From NCBI GenBank assembly GCA_946409675.1, contig CAMJXI010000028.1, forward strand, positions 1-10,488: a DNA stretch of 10,488 nucleotides. Reading direction: 5' to 3'. Position numbers and translations under genes: made by a program. This DNA comes from an uncultured Lactobacillus sp. (GTDB lineage Bacteria > Bacillota > Bacilli > Lactobacillales > Lactobacillaceae). This document shows, in pieces, positions 1 through 6,492 of the stretch (position 1 is the first letter of the stretch; each line of letters opens with the position of its first letter). The notes under the pieces were generated by a model. The model was not told where the DNA came from, ran no database searches, and worked only from the letters and a program-made list of their open reading frames with translations.

Positions 1-12
1 GAGGCTGAAAAT

Positions 13-678
13 ATGAACTCACCTGCATCACGCCAAGGTAACCTAGTCCGGTACGGAGTTTACTTAGTGGGCTACCTGATGGTTATCGGTGCCATGAAAC
101 TGGCATTCTTGGGCGACAAATTACATTTATGGGGCATGATTCTTTTCGGAGTTGTTGCACTCATGATCCTCATCTTTTATGTCTACCGGTTTAACCGGGA
201 AGAACGCTTTTTTGAAAAAAACGAATATAAATATTCTTGGCTAAGTAACTATCGCTTGATTATCATTTTGACGCTGGTCATTGTGGCAATGGGTATTTTG
301 ATTAGTTACTTGCAGTCGCGGGGTAAGATACCAGCCATTCACGGCTTAATTACCTACACGGTGAATACAAAGGCGCCAATCTTTTGGTTCATGATTGTGG
401 CCCAAGGTGTGGTAATTAACGTCTTGCAACAATATTTAGCTAATGGTTTCTTGTTTAATTATTATTTTAGGTTGTCTGATAGAATGGTTGGGTTAGCCGG
501 CATGGTCACCAGTGCCTTAATCTTTACGGCTTTGAACTTTCATGCCAGTCTTGCAGTCCTGATTATCGAATTTATCTTCGGAATGATCTTCTCTTGGTCA
601 TACCTTTATACGCAAACTATGTTGATGCCAATTTACTTGGCAGTCTTAAACGGTGTGCTTGCCGTAATTCTTTATTAA
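13..678 (+). CDS. CPBP-like polytopic membrane protein, catalytic residues degenerate
   Basis: This is a 221-residue integral membrane protein with about six to seven hydrophobic segments. Its C-terminal half resembles the CPBP (CAAX protease / bacteriocin-processing, Abi) family. Active members carry EExxxR, a following His motif and a final HxxxN/D. Here the first motif reads Q139-Q140-Y-L-A-N144, so both glutamates are glutamine and the arginine is asparagine. H177 (in TALNFH) may be the surviving second-motif histidine. In the last helix (YLAVLNGV) the expected histidine is a leucine. The fold may therefore be kept without protease activity, for example as an immunity-like or scaffold protein. 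That is inference. The ATG at 13 follows a GAGG eight bases upstream at the window edge. A strong terminator at 694-726 ends the unit. Family assignment is moderate because it rests on degenerate motifs; function is unknown. Confidence 0.65.
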   Translation: MNSPASRQGNLVRYGVYLVGYLMVIGAMKLAFLGDKLHLWGMILFGVVALMILIFYVYRFNREERFFEKNEYKYSWLSNYRLIIILTLVIVAMGILISYLQSRGKIPAIHGLITYTVNTKAPIFWFMIVAQGVVINVLQQYLANGFLFNYYFRLSDRMVGLAGMVTSALIFTALNFHASLAVLIIEFIFGMIFSWSYLYTQTMLMPIYLAVLNGVLAVILY

Positions 679-693
679 TATGAACTTCTTCTT

Positions 694-726
694 AAAGGCT
701 TATCTGCTAAAGATAGGCCTTTTTTT
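694..726 (+). terminator. Rho-independent terminator after the CPBP-like gene
   Basis: A 12-bp stem pairs 694-705 with 711-722 with a single G-U wobble (T700/G716) and a five-base loop GCTAA. The T run 721-726 overlaps the end of the stem. It lies 16 bases after the stop codon. Confidence 0.9.
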
Positions 727-741
727 AGTGGTACGTAATTT

Positions 742-771
742 TTGAGTTTTAGAATAACAATCTGTTATATT
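742..771 (+). promoter_or_regulatory. Putative sigma-A promoter of the glycerophosphodiesterase gene
   Basis: A -35 like TTGAGT (742-747) and a -10 TATATT (766-771) are separated by 18 bases. A TG at 763-764 gives an extended -10. It sits between the preceding terminator and the start at 836, leaving a leader of about 60 bases with a GGGGGA ribosome binding site at about 824-829. Confidence 0.6.
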
Positions 772-835
772 ACTCAATGATAAGAGGTTTATTTTCAAAT
801 TTACAGCGGAAAATAATCTAGTCGGGGGAATTAGC

Positions 836-2641
836 ATGAAAAGTCTGAAATTCGTTGGCTCAATCGTCAGAGAATGGAGTAAACACTGGGCGGCCTACAC
901 AATTTTGACCGTCGTGGTCAGCCAAGTAATTAATTTAGTGTTACTGCCATTTATTCAATTCTTAATTGCACTTGTGTTAAAAATTAATAATTTGCCTTAT
1001 TTGTCTTACACCAATATTGGCACGATTGTACTGCACCATCCGATTGCAGCCTTTGCGTTTCTCCAAATCCTGCTCATTGTTTTTTTACTGGTCTACCTGC
1101 AATATGCCATCCTAATTTACGGTATTACTAGCATCTACCATGGCAAAAAAGAAAGTTTCCTGGTGTTCTTGAAACAAAGCGTGAAGAGTATCAATCACCA
1201 ATCGCTACTTGGCTGGCTCTCCTTTATTCTTTATATGCTACTAATTGTGCCGTTTTCTAACGCAGCTTTCAGCACGCAATTACTCGCCAAAGCTAAAATT
1301 CCTGTCTTTGTCCTAGACAGTTTCTCGACCAATATTCCCATGAGTATTGCTATCATGTTTGGTGGCCTCGTCATGATTTTTCTCGCCATCCGCCTGATTC
1401 GAGCAGTTCCAATAACCGTTTTGCAAAATATCAGTTTTAGTCAAGCCTTGAAACAGAGTTGGCAGGAGACTAAGCATACTTTTTGGGCCTATGTGCTGCG
1501 TGTTTTCTGGCTCTCTCTGCTTTCTTCGGGCATTACTTTTGTCTGGATCAGAGGATTAATTTTAATTCAGCAGGGCCTCGATAAAACGAGCATTGCCTTA
1601 GTTGGTGGAATCATCACCATGACTGTTTTAGAGTTGGGCTTGCTTGTCTGGCAATCCTTCATGACGGTTTTGTTCTTTATGTTGGTCTTAGACCCAGATA
1701 TCACAGGTACTACAAACTCCGAGATTAATCCAAGTGCACCGACTGAACGCAAATTCAGGAGAACGATTCGTGTAGTCACTTCAATTGGCTTGCTTGCCGT
1801 TGGGGTAATCATCGCCATTTACAACACGACATATATGATAGGGGCGTACGACAGTAAGCCGCTCTTGGTGGCGCATCGGGGCGTTGACGATTTTAACGGC
1901 GTCCAAAATACCATCCCGGTACTTGAGAAGACGGCCAAACAACACCCGGATTATGTCGAAATGGATGTTCATGAAACGAAAGATAACCAGTTCGTCGTCA
2001 TTCACGACGCTGATCTAAACGCGTTAGCTCGAATTAACAAAACCGTGCGTTCCATGACCTTAGCAGAACTCCAAAAGACCACGGTCTATGAGAACGGCTA
2101 TTCTGCCAAAATTCCTAGTTTTGATGACTATCTGGCTACTGCAGAAAAAATTGACCAACCATTAATCGTAGAATTAAAGATTACCGACAAAGATTCCAAG
2201 AATGTCATTGCTCTTTTCTTGAAAAAATATGCCAACCGTTTGATTAAAGACAAATATCCAATGCATTCCTTGAGCTATAAGGCGGTTACCCAAGCCAAAA
2301 ACGCTTATCCCAAATTGTTCGTGAGTTACATTACGCCATACAACTTGACCTTCCCAGAAACGCCGGCCGACGCTTATACGGCGGAACAGTCGACCCTGGA
2401 CACTGAGTTCATGAATAATGCTAATGATGCCAACAAGAGGGTCTGGGCTTGGACCATCGATGACGCTGATGATATGAAGACCATGCTCTTTATCGGAGTT
2501 GACGGTATTATCACCGACAACCTTGATTTGCTGCAGCAGACGGTCGATGAGGCCTATAACCATCCAACTTATGCCCAGAGACTGGAATACTTTGCAGATG
2601 ACATGGTGTTAGTTGCCCGGCATAATAACGTTGAAAACTAA
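836..2641 (+). CDS. Membrane-anchored glycerophosphodiester phosphodiesterase
   Basis: A 601-residue two-part protein. Residues 1 to about 335 are strongly hydrophobic, with several membrane spans and a last one near 312-337, matching the N-terminal membrane domain found in many lactobacillus and streptococcus GDPDs. Residues 345-585 form a GDPD TIM barrel, predicted to face outside. It should hydrolyse glycerophosphodiesters (deacylated phospholipids, possibly lipoteichoic acid fragments) to glycerol-3-phosphate and an alcohol. The catalytic set is visible: H347-R348-G349, the metal pair E375/D377 in VEMDVH, the second histidine H390-D391, and E446 in IVELK. The Glu of the usual PENT motif is Q357 here. 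The C-terminal VWAWTIDD and GVDGIITDN blocks are typical of the end of the barrel. The ATG at 836 follows a clear GGGGGA site. It is a single-gene unit with its own promoter and terminator. The family is confident; the natural substrate is inferred. Confidence 0.92.
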   Translation: MKSLKFVGSIVREWSKHWAAYTILTVVVSQVINLVLLPFIQFLIALVLKINNLPYLSYTNIGTIVLHHPIAAFAFLQILLIVFLLVYLQYAILIYGITSIYHGKKESFLVFLKQSVKSINHQSLLGWLSFILYMLLIVPFSNAAFSTQLLAKAKIPVFVLDSFSTNIPMSIAIMFGGLVMIFLAIRLIRAVPITVLQNISFSQALKQSWQETKHTFWAYVLRVFWLSLLSSGITFVWIRGLILIQQGLDKTSIALVGGIITMTVLELGLLVWQSFMTVLFFMLVLDPDITGTTNSEINPSAPTERKFRRTIRVVTSIGLLAVGVIIAIYNTTYMIGAYDSKPLLVAHRGVDDFNGVQNTIPVLEKTAKQHPDYVEMDVHETKDNQFVVIHDADLNALARINKTVRSMTLAELQKTTVYENGYSAKIPSFDDYLATAEKIDQPLIVELKITDKDSKNVIALFLKKYANRLIKDKYPMHSLSYKAVTQAKNAYPKLFVSYITPYNLTFPETPADAYTAEQSTLDTEFMNNANDANKRVWAWTIDDADDMKTMLFIGVDGIITDNLDLLQQTVDEAYNHPTYAQRLEYFADDMVLVARHNNVEN

Positions 2642-2652
2642 TTTGAACACAA

Positions 2653-2690
2653 AAAATACCCAGAAATCTACAATGATTTCTGGATATTTT
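2653..2690. terminator. Bidirectional terminator shared by the GDPD gene and tRNA-Gly
   Basis: The core stem CCAGAAATC/GATTTCTGG (2660-2668 with 2675-2683) is extended by AAAATA/TATTTT across one C/A mismatch. Read leftward it ends in a run of six T, an ideal terminator for the minus-strand tRNA. Read rightward the tail is TATTTTCTATT, weaker but usable by the GDPD gene. Confidence 0.8.
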
Positions 2691-2699
2691 CTATTATAA

Positions 2700-2770
2700 A
2701 GCGAGTAGCGTGAATCGAACCCGCATCGTCAGCTTGGGAAGCTGATGTTCTACCATTAAACTATACTCGC
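2700..2770 (-). tRNA. tRNA-Gly, anticodon CCC
   Basis: The minus strand folds as a cloverleaf. The acceptor stem is GCGAGTA/TACTCGC (perfect 7 bp), the D arm is GTTT/GAAC with GG in the loop, and the anticodon stem TCAGC/GCTGA closes the loop TTCCCAA. The anticodon CCC (plus-strand 2736-2738) reads GGG. The variable loop is four bases, and the T arm GCGGG-TTCGATT-CACGC carries one G-A mismatch. The discriminator base is U, as usual for bacterial glycine tRNAs, and no CCA is encoded. It stands alone between a bidirectional terminator and its own promoter. The G-A mismatch in the T stem is the only departure from a standard tRNA; it may be tolerated or may mark a weak copy. Confidence 0.93.
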
Positions 2771-2781
2771 CTAATAAGGAA

Positions 2782-2810
2782 ATTATAGCATAAAAAAAAT
2801 CCCAACTTAA
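2782..2810 (-). promoter_or_regulatory. Putative tRNA-Gly promoter overlapping the upstream terminator
   Basis: On the minus strand a perfect extended -10, TGC-TATAAT, lies at 2790-2782, twelve bases before the tRNA. Seventeen bases upstream a weak -35 (TTAAGT, 2810-2805) falls inside the loop of the metallopeptidase terminator. The -10 is convincing and the -35 is poor. Confidence 0.6.
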
Positions 2811-2820
2811 GGGATTTTTT
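2794..2820 (-). terminator. Terminator of the metallopeptidase gene
   Basis: On the minus strand AAAAAATCCC pairs with GGGATTTTTT (2811-2820 with 2794-2803) around a seven-base loop. It continues into a run of eight T at 2799-2792. It begins ten bases past the metallopeptidase stop codon. Confidence 0.85.
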
Positions 2821-2829
2821 ACAATAAGT

Positions 2830-3633
2830 CTAGATCTTACGCAAGTAAGCTCCATCTAACCATTGGTTAGTTCCAAGGTTGTACCAAGTTTTACCATTAA
2901 CAGTAACGACTTGGAAGTATTTCCACTTAGAACCATGAACTAAACGACGGCCAGTCCAGTTAGTACCAAAACTCTTCCAAAGGTTAATACCGTAGCCAGG
3001 TTTGTATGAAACTTGAACTACACCTTTTTGTGAGCTAGAACTTTTATCGAGGGAAGGAGCCTGTGTAGAAGTGACTTTCCCTGTGGTTTTAGCAGCGCTT
3101 GTTCCGTAAAGCTTTACTAATGCTGCTAAATATTCTTTGTCAATTGTCGACACGTTTGAACGACTAGCATAATACATAACACCTGATGGGCAGGAATCAT
3201 GTTTCAAACCAGCAACATGTCCAAGTTCGTGAAGAGCAGTCGCGTATTGACGTTGTGCATAATTGCGACCCTCACGGTTCTTCAATGATTGACTTGAAGT
3301 TAAGTATGCTTCTGCACGAGAATATGTTGATCCTCTTAACCATGCACTTGTAATTCCAAGTTCAGTTTGATCAGTAGTGTTCTTTTGGCCTAATTTAACT
3401 TCGCCATTAGTAGTCTTTACAAACTTGATAACTTGGTAGCTATTAATTTCGTTAGCTGCCTTAACCCATGCGTTTGCGATAGTACTTTCAGTACCAGGGT
3501 TAATAGAATATGTAATTGTAGAACTTGCCCATTTGCCACCCTTAAGAGCGACAGACGCCTCTACTTGTGTAGGTTCGCTGACATGGTCAACTGCAGTAAT
3601 CAATCCAATACTTACCATTGCCGTAGTAAGCAT
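2830..3633 (-). CDS. Secreted matrixin-like zinc metallopeptidase with C-terminal wall-binding module
   Basis: From ATG 3633 this is 267 residues. The metzincin zinc site H135-E-L-G-H139-V-A-G-L-K-H145-D is followed by a Met-turn at M153 (SGVMYY). The N-terminal strand ASSTITYSINPG resembles matrixins, so it is probably a secreted or wall-bound zinc endopeptidase. Residues of about 205-267 (VSYKPGYGINLW to NQWLDGAYLRKI) look like the small wall-attachment modules of lactobacillus surface proteins (SLAP or DUF5776 type; exact family uncertain). Residues 5-25 are a hydrophobic signal core, with a likely signal-peptidase site after VEA. From ATG 3633 the protein lacks the basic start of a signal peptide and has no ribosome binding site. 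The frame stays open upstream through KQKFNKLHGISL to a good AGGAG, but no ATG, GTG or TTG exists there. The start is therefore unresolved. Substrate unknown. Confidence 0.85.
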   Translation of the reverse strand: MLTTAMVSIGLITAVDHVSEPTQVEASVALKGGKWASSTITYSINPGTESTIANAWVKAANEINSYQVIKFVKTTNGEVKLGQKNTTDQTELGITSAWLRGSTYSRAEAYLTSSQSLKNREGRNYAQRQYATALHELGHVAGLKHDSCPSGVMYYASRSNVSTIDKEYLAALVKLYGTSAAKTTGKVTSTQAPSLDKSSSSQKGVVQVSYKPGYGINLWKSFGTNWTGRRLVHGSKWKYFQVVTVNGKTWYNLGTNQWLDGAYLRKI

Positions 3634-3670
3634 TAATGAAATGCCGTGTAATTTATTAAATTTTTGTTTT

Positions 3671-3675
3671 CTCCT
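3671..3675 (-). promoter_or_regulatory. Shine-Dalgarno AGGAG with no start codon at the expected distance
   Basis: On the minus strand AGGAG is followed by ten bases and then TTT (3660-3658), in frame with the metallopeptidase, where an initiation codon would be expected. TTT is one base from TTG. Starting there would give a normal signal peptide with lysine and histidine before the hydrophobic core. Confidence 0.6.
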
Positions 3676-3916
3676 ATATTTTCTTTATCTCTTTGCTTGC
3701 TAATAACATATCGTCTATGAAAAATAAAAGAAATAGCTAAAAAAGTTTCATAACAGTACAAAAAATGTCGGAAAAAATTGGAATATACCAAAATAAAACA
3801 AATTATCACGGAAAAATTAAAGAATGCATGTAATATACCCAGGAAACGTTTTCATTAAATTTGTACAGAAAATGGGCGATTTATGAAAAATTAGGAAGGT
3901 AATAAAAATTACACAA
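3676..3916. other. AT-rich intergenic region with possible metallopeptidase control sequences
   Basis: This gene-free stretch lies between the metallopeptidase ribosome binding site and the helD terminator. On the minus strand it has two -10-like TATATT boxes (3837-3832 and 3787-3782, the latter as TGGTATATT), both with poor -35 regions. It also holds a cre-like site at 3841-3854 and a repeated pair of blocks, CGGAAAAA with AATATACC. No small gene with a ribosome binding site was seen. Assignment of the true promoter is uncertain. Confidence 0.4.
3841..3854. promoter_or_regulatory. Possible degenerate cre (CcpA) site
   Basis: AGGAAACGTTTTCA matches the Gram-positive cre consensus TGWNANCGNTNWCA at all but two fixed positions (the first T and the first W). 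It lies just upstream of a TATATT box on the minus strand, where CcpA binding could block transcription of the metallopeptidase. Degenerate cre-like matches are common in AT-rich DNA. Confidence 0.3.
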
Positions 3917-3945
3917 TAAAAAAACCAATGCTATGTAAGCATTGG
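3917..3945 (-). terminator. Terminator of helD
   Basis: On the minus strand CCAATGCT pairs with AGCATTGG (3945-3938 with 3932-3925) around a five-base loop, followed by seven T (3924-3918). It lies about 35 bases past the helD stop. Confidence 0.88.
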
Positions 3946-3981
3946 AAGCGGATTTAGCAATTCTTAAAATAATCTCATCAT

Positions 3982-6267
3982 TTAAGAAAGCCTGTTATGA
4001 TAAAGTTTGTGCGATACATTTTTAATGTCTGGTGCGAGAGATCCGAGCGAAGTGAGAATTAAATTGTGCATTGCTCGACTACTAACTGTGTAAATAATTT
4101 CGGAGCTATTTGTTATGTTATAATTTTTTGCCGAAACATTATGGGCGATTACAGAGTCAAATTCGAGTCCTTTAGCCAAATAGATGGGAAGGATGATCAA
4201 ACCATTTTTTAAAGAACGCGTTTTTTGAGTTATCAGGTTAAATTCAATTTTTCCTGTAAGTTGTTCTGCAAGAGTTTGCGCTTGTGCGATATTTTTGGTG
4301 ATCACGGCAACCATCTTATATTTTGCCAATTGCTCGGTCAAAATGTCTAAATAGCTCGGAACAAAATCTTTCTCTTCTGGCAATTCGATTACTTCTGGAA
4401 GTTTTGCTCCCCGGTTAAACGAGTTAATCGTCGGATTGTTGATCAAGGCTTTTCCGAAATCGGTAATTTCCTTGGTAGAACGATAACTAGTATTGAGTAA
4501 ATGTGCGCTGATCTTCTTATTTGGGAAGATATTCGACAATGAGTTGTTGAACGCCACATCACTACTCATCTCGGTCATTGAAAAGATGTCTTGCGCGTAA
4601 TCACCCAATAGAGTGAACTTGGCTTTAGGAAAGCTGTGGGCGAGATAGGTGAGAATTGCTGGACTATAATCCTGCATCTCATCGACGAAGAGGTATTTGA
4701 TATTGAAGTTTTGGCCACTACCGGTCAACAAATCACGCAAATACATAATCCCAATCGCGTCATTGATATCAAGATGGTGTAGTTCGATGTTTTGGGCGGT
4801 GGCATAGAATACCTCTTTAAAGGCGTCGTGGTTTAAATCGACCGGTCGTAATTGCTTTAAGAAGTTCAAGTAAGTCTGGTAAAGGTCGATGAACAAGTCG
4901 TTTTGGATGGCGTTATGAACTGGTCGTAGTTTACGGTGGGCTAGTTTCTCCGCCAAAAACTGGAATTCATCATCGTAGTTCTTCTTACGGGTCTGCTCAC
5001 CCAAAAGATTGAGGTACTGGCTATCGGACAAGTTTTCGATTTCTTGTTCAATTTCTGGGGTTGCCGCAATCTTTTTCACGCGTTGTTTGAGAATCTTAGT
5101 GAGTGCAACTTTGGTTTGATAAAAACGTTCTGCTAAAGTGTGCTGATTGCTGATGCCACTATAGATTGTCTGTGCTTCTTTCTTTGAAATAATTATTTTT
5201 CCTTCTATTAAAAGGTCGACGAAGGGCAAATCATCACTCGGTGTTTGTTTCAAATAAAGTTTGATGTCGGTCATAAATTGGCTGCTAGCGAAGTAGTCCC
5301 GGATTTTGTGGGTCTCTTCTGGAAAACTCTGCTGATCTTTTTCGAAACGATCGAATAACGTTTCAACGACAAAGCCTTGGTGGCGGCGTACCAGAAAATC
5401 GTTCAAGGTGACTTGACGCATGTTTTTCTCACCTAAACTAGGGAGAACTTCTGCGATGTAGTTGCTAAATAGGTTGTTCGGGGAGAAGAGAATAATCTGG
5501 TCAGAATCTAATTTGGTCCGTGAATGGTACAGCAAATAAGCGATTCTTTGCAAGATAGCGGAGGTTTTACCGCTACCGGCTACACCTTGGACGACTAACA
5601 GGTCCGCATTTGTGTTGCGGATAATCTCGTTTTGTTGTTCCTGGACTGAGGCCACGATGTTTTTCATGTGCGTGTCGCTGTTCTCAATCAAGATGTCCTG
5701 CAAAATATCGTCGCCAACAGTTTCGTTGGTATCAAACATTTTGGTAATCTGACCGTCTTCAATCTTGAATTGCCGCTTATTATCGAGGTTGGCTTCTGCA
5801 ATCCCAACGGGTGTTTCATATTCGGCAGGTCCGAGTGTCCCGTTGTAATAGAGTGAAGAAATAGGAGCGCGCCAGTCGTAGACCAAGAACTCATCGTTCT
5901 CATCGATTAAGGAACTAGTACCGATGTAGAGCGATTCTTGTTCACCATCTTCAGAGATATCAATCCGGCCAAAATACGGTGTGCCGTTCAATAGATTCAA
6001 ATGTTTCTCGCGGTTGGTCAAAATCGTTTCGTTTTCAAAAGCCAAGGCAACTAATTGTTTTTGTTGTTGGATGGCGGCATTAGTTTCCATCCGGTCATCG
6101 ACTTCGGCTAAGTTGACCTTGGCAGTATCGCCGTAGGTAGATTCAACTTTGCGCCGCTCAGAAGTAGCCTTGTTTAAGGAATCCTTCGTTAAGGCAAGTT
6201 GCTTGATAATCTCTTCTTGGACCAAATCGACCCGTTTTTGTTCAGCTTGTTTTGAGTTGTTTTCCAT
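3982..6267 (-). CDS. helD: RNA polymerase-recycling UvrD-like ATPase HelD
   Basis: This is a 761-residue superfamily 1 helicase-like ATPase of the HelD type (Bacillus HelD is of very similar length). It binds stalled or post-termination RNA polymerase and uses ATP to release it from nucleic acid. The N-terminal ~60 residues are a charged coiled coil, the arm that enters the polymerase secondary channel in known structures. Walker A is G228-V-A-G-S-G-K234-T. Walker B with the Q motif is V-D529-E530-M-Q532-D. Further helicase motifs are LLGDYAQDIF (III), SYRST around Y595-R596 (IV), LAKGLEFDSVI (V) and YTVSSRAMHNLIL (VI), all intact. The ATG at 6267 has AGAAGGA seven bases upstream. It is a single-gene unit with its own promoter (6320-6348) and terminator (3917-3945). 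Such proteins can contribute to rifampicin tolerance in some species; nothing here shows that directly. Confidence 0.94.
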   Translation of the reverse strand: MENNSKQAEQKRVDLVQEEIIKQLALTKDSLNKATSERRKVESTYGDTAKVNLAEVDDRMETNAAIQQQKQLVALAFENETILTNREKHLNLLNGTPYFGRIDISEDGEQESLYIGTSSLIDENDEFLVYDWRAPISSLYYNGTLGPAEYETPVGIAEANLDNKRQFKIEDGQITKMFDTNETVGDDILQDILIENSDTHMKNIVASVQEQQNEIIRNTNADLLVVQGVAGSGKTSAILQRIAYLLYHSRTKLDSDQIILFSPNNLFSNYIAEVLPSLGEKNMRQVTLNDFLVRRHQGFVVETLFDRFEKDQQSFPEETHKIRDYFASSQFMTDIKLYLKQTPSDDLPFVDLLIEGKIIISKKEAQTIYSGISNQHTLAERFYQTKVALTKILKQRVKKIAATPEIEQEIENLSDSQYLNLLGEQTRKKNYDDEFQFLAEKLAHRKLRPVHNAIQNDLFIDLYQTYLNFLKQLRPVDLNHDAFKEVFYATAQNIELHHLDINDAIGIMYLRDLLTGSGQNFNIKYLFVDEMQDYSPAILTYLAHSFPKAKFTLLGDYAQDIFSMTEMSSDVAFNNSLSNIFPNKKISAHLLNTSYRSTKEITDFGKALINNPTINSFNRGAKLPEVIELPEEKDFVPSYLDILTEQLAKYKMVAVITKNIAQAQTLAEQLTGKIEFNLITQKTRSLKNGLIILPIYLAKGLEFDSVIAHNVSAKNYNITNSSEIIYTVSSRAMHNLILTSLGSLAPDIKNVSHKLYHNRLS

Positions 6268-6319
6268 AGTTTCCTTCTATTGATTAATGAATGTGTTAAC
6301 AGAGATAAATTGATTACCT

Positions 6320-6348
6320 ATTGTAGTAAAAATTCGGTAATTAGTAAA
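6320..6348 (-). promoter_or_regulatory. helD: Putative helD promoter
   Basis: On the minus strand a -35 TTTACT (6348-6343) and a -10 TACAAT (6325-6320) are 17 bases apart. They lie about 50 bases before the helD start. A leader of roughly 45 bases carries the AGAAGGA site. Confidence 0.6.
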
Positions 6349-6367
6349 GAAATTGGCCAGTAGATAA

Positions 6368-6392
6368 AAGACAATGTTTTAAAAACTGTCTT
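6368..6392. repeat. Dyad between the divergent helD and lipid-kinase promoters
   Basis: AAGACA (6368-6373) and TGTCTT (6387-6392) form a perfect 6-bp inverted repeat around a near-symmetrical AT centre. It lies just upstream of the helD -35 and about 50 bases before the plus-strand -10. It could be an operator, but AT-rich DNA produces such dyads by chance. Confidence 0.35.
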
Positions 6393-6438
6393 ATTTTAGA
6401 TAGAAATGGCATAAAATTTTCAAAATTCAGGTATTTTT

Positions 6439-6447
6439 TGGTACAAT
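6439..6447 (+). promoter_or_regulatory. Putative extended -10 promoter of the lipid kinase gene
   Basis: TG-G-TACAAT (6439-6447) is a good extended -10. The matching -35 region near 6419-6424 (TTCAAA) is weak, as is common with extended -10 promoters. The predicted leader is about 40 bases. Confidence 0.55.
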
Positions 6448-6492
6448 AAAGTATTATTGTTGGCATAGACCGTACACTTTTGGGGTGAAATA

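Noticed and set aside
2174..2563. 129-residue open frame on the minus strand inside the phosphodiesterase gene
   Set aside because: It is antisense to conserved GDPD coding sequence, with no ribosome binding site or family resemblance; a shadow frame.
3433..3636. 67-residue plus-strand frame opposite the metallopeptidase signal region
   Set aside because: It is explained as the complement of the peptidase gene; cysteine-rich by chance, with no ribosome binding site.
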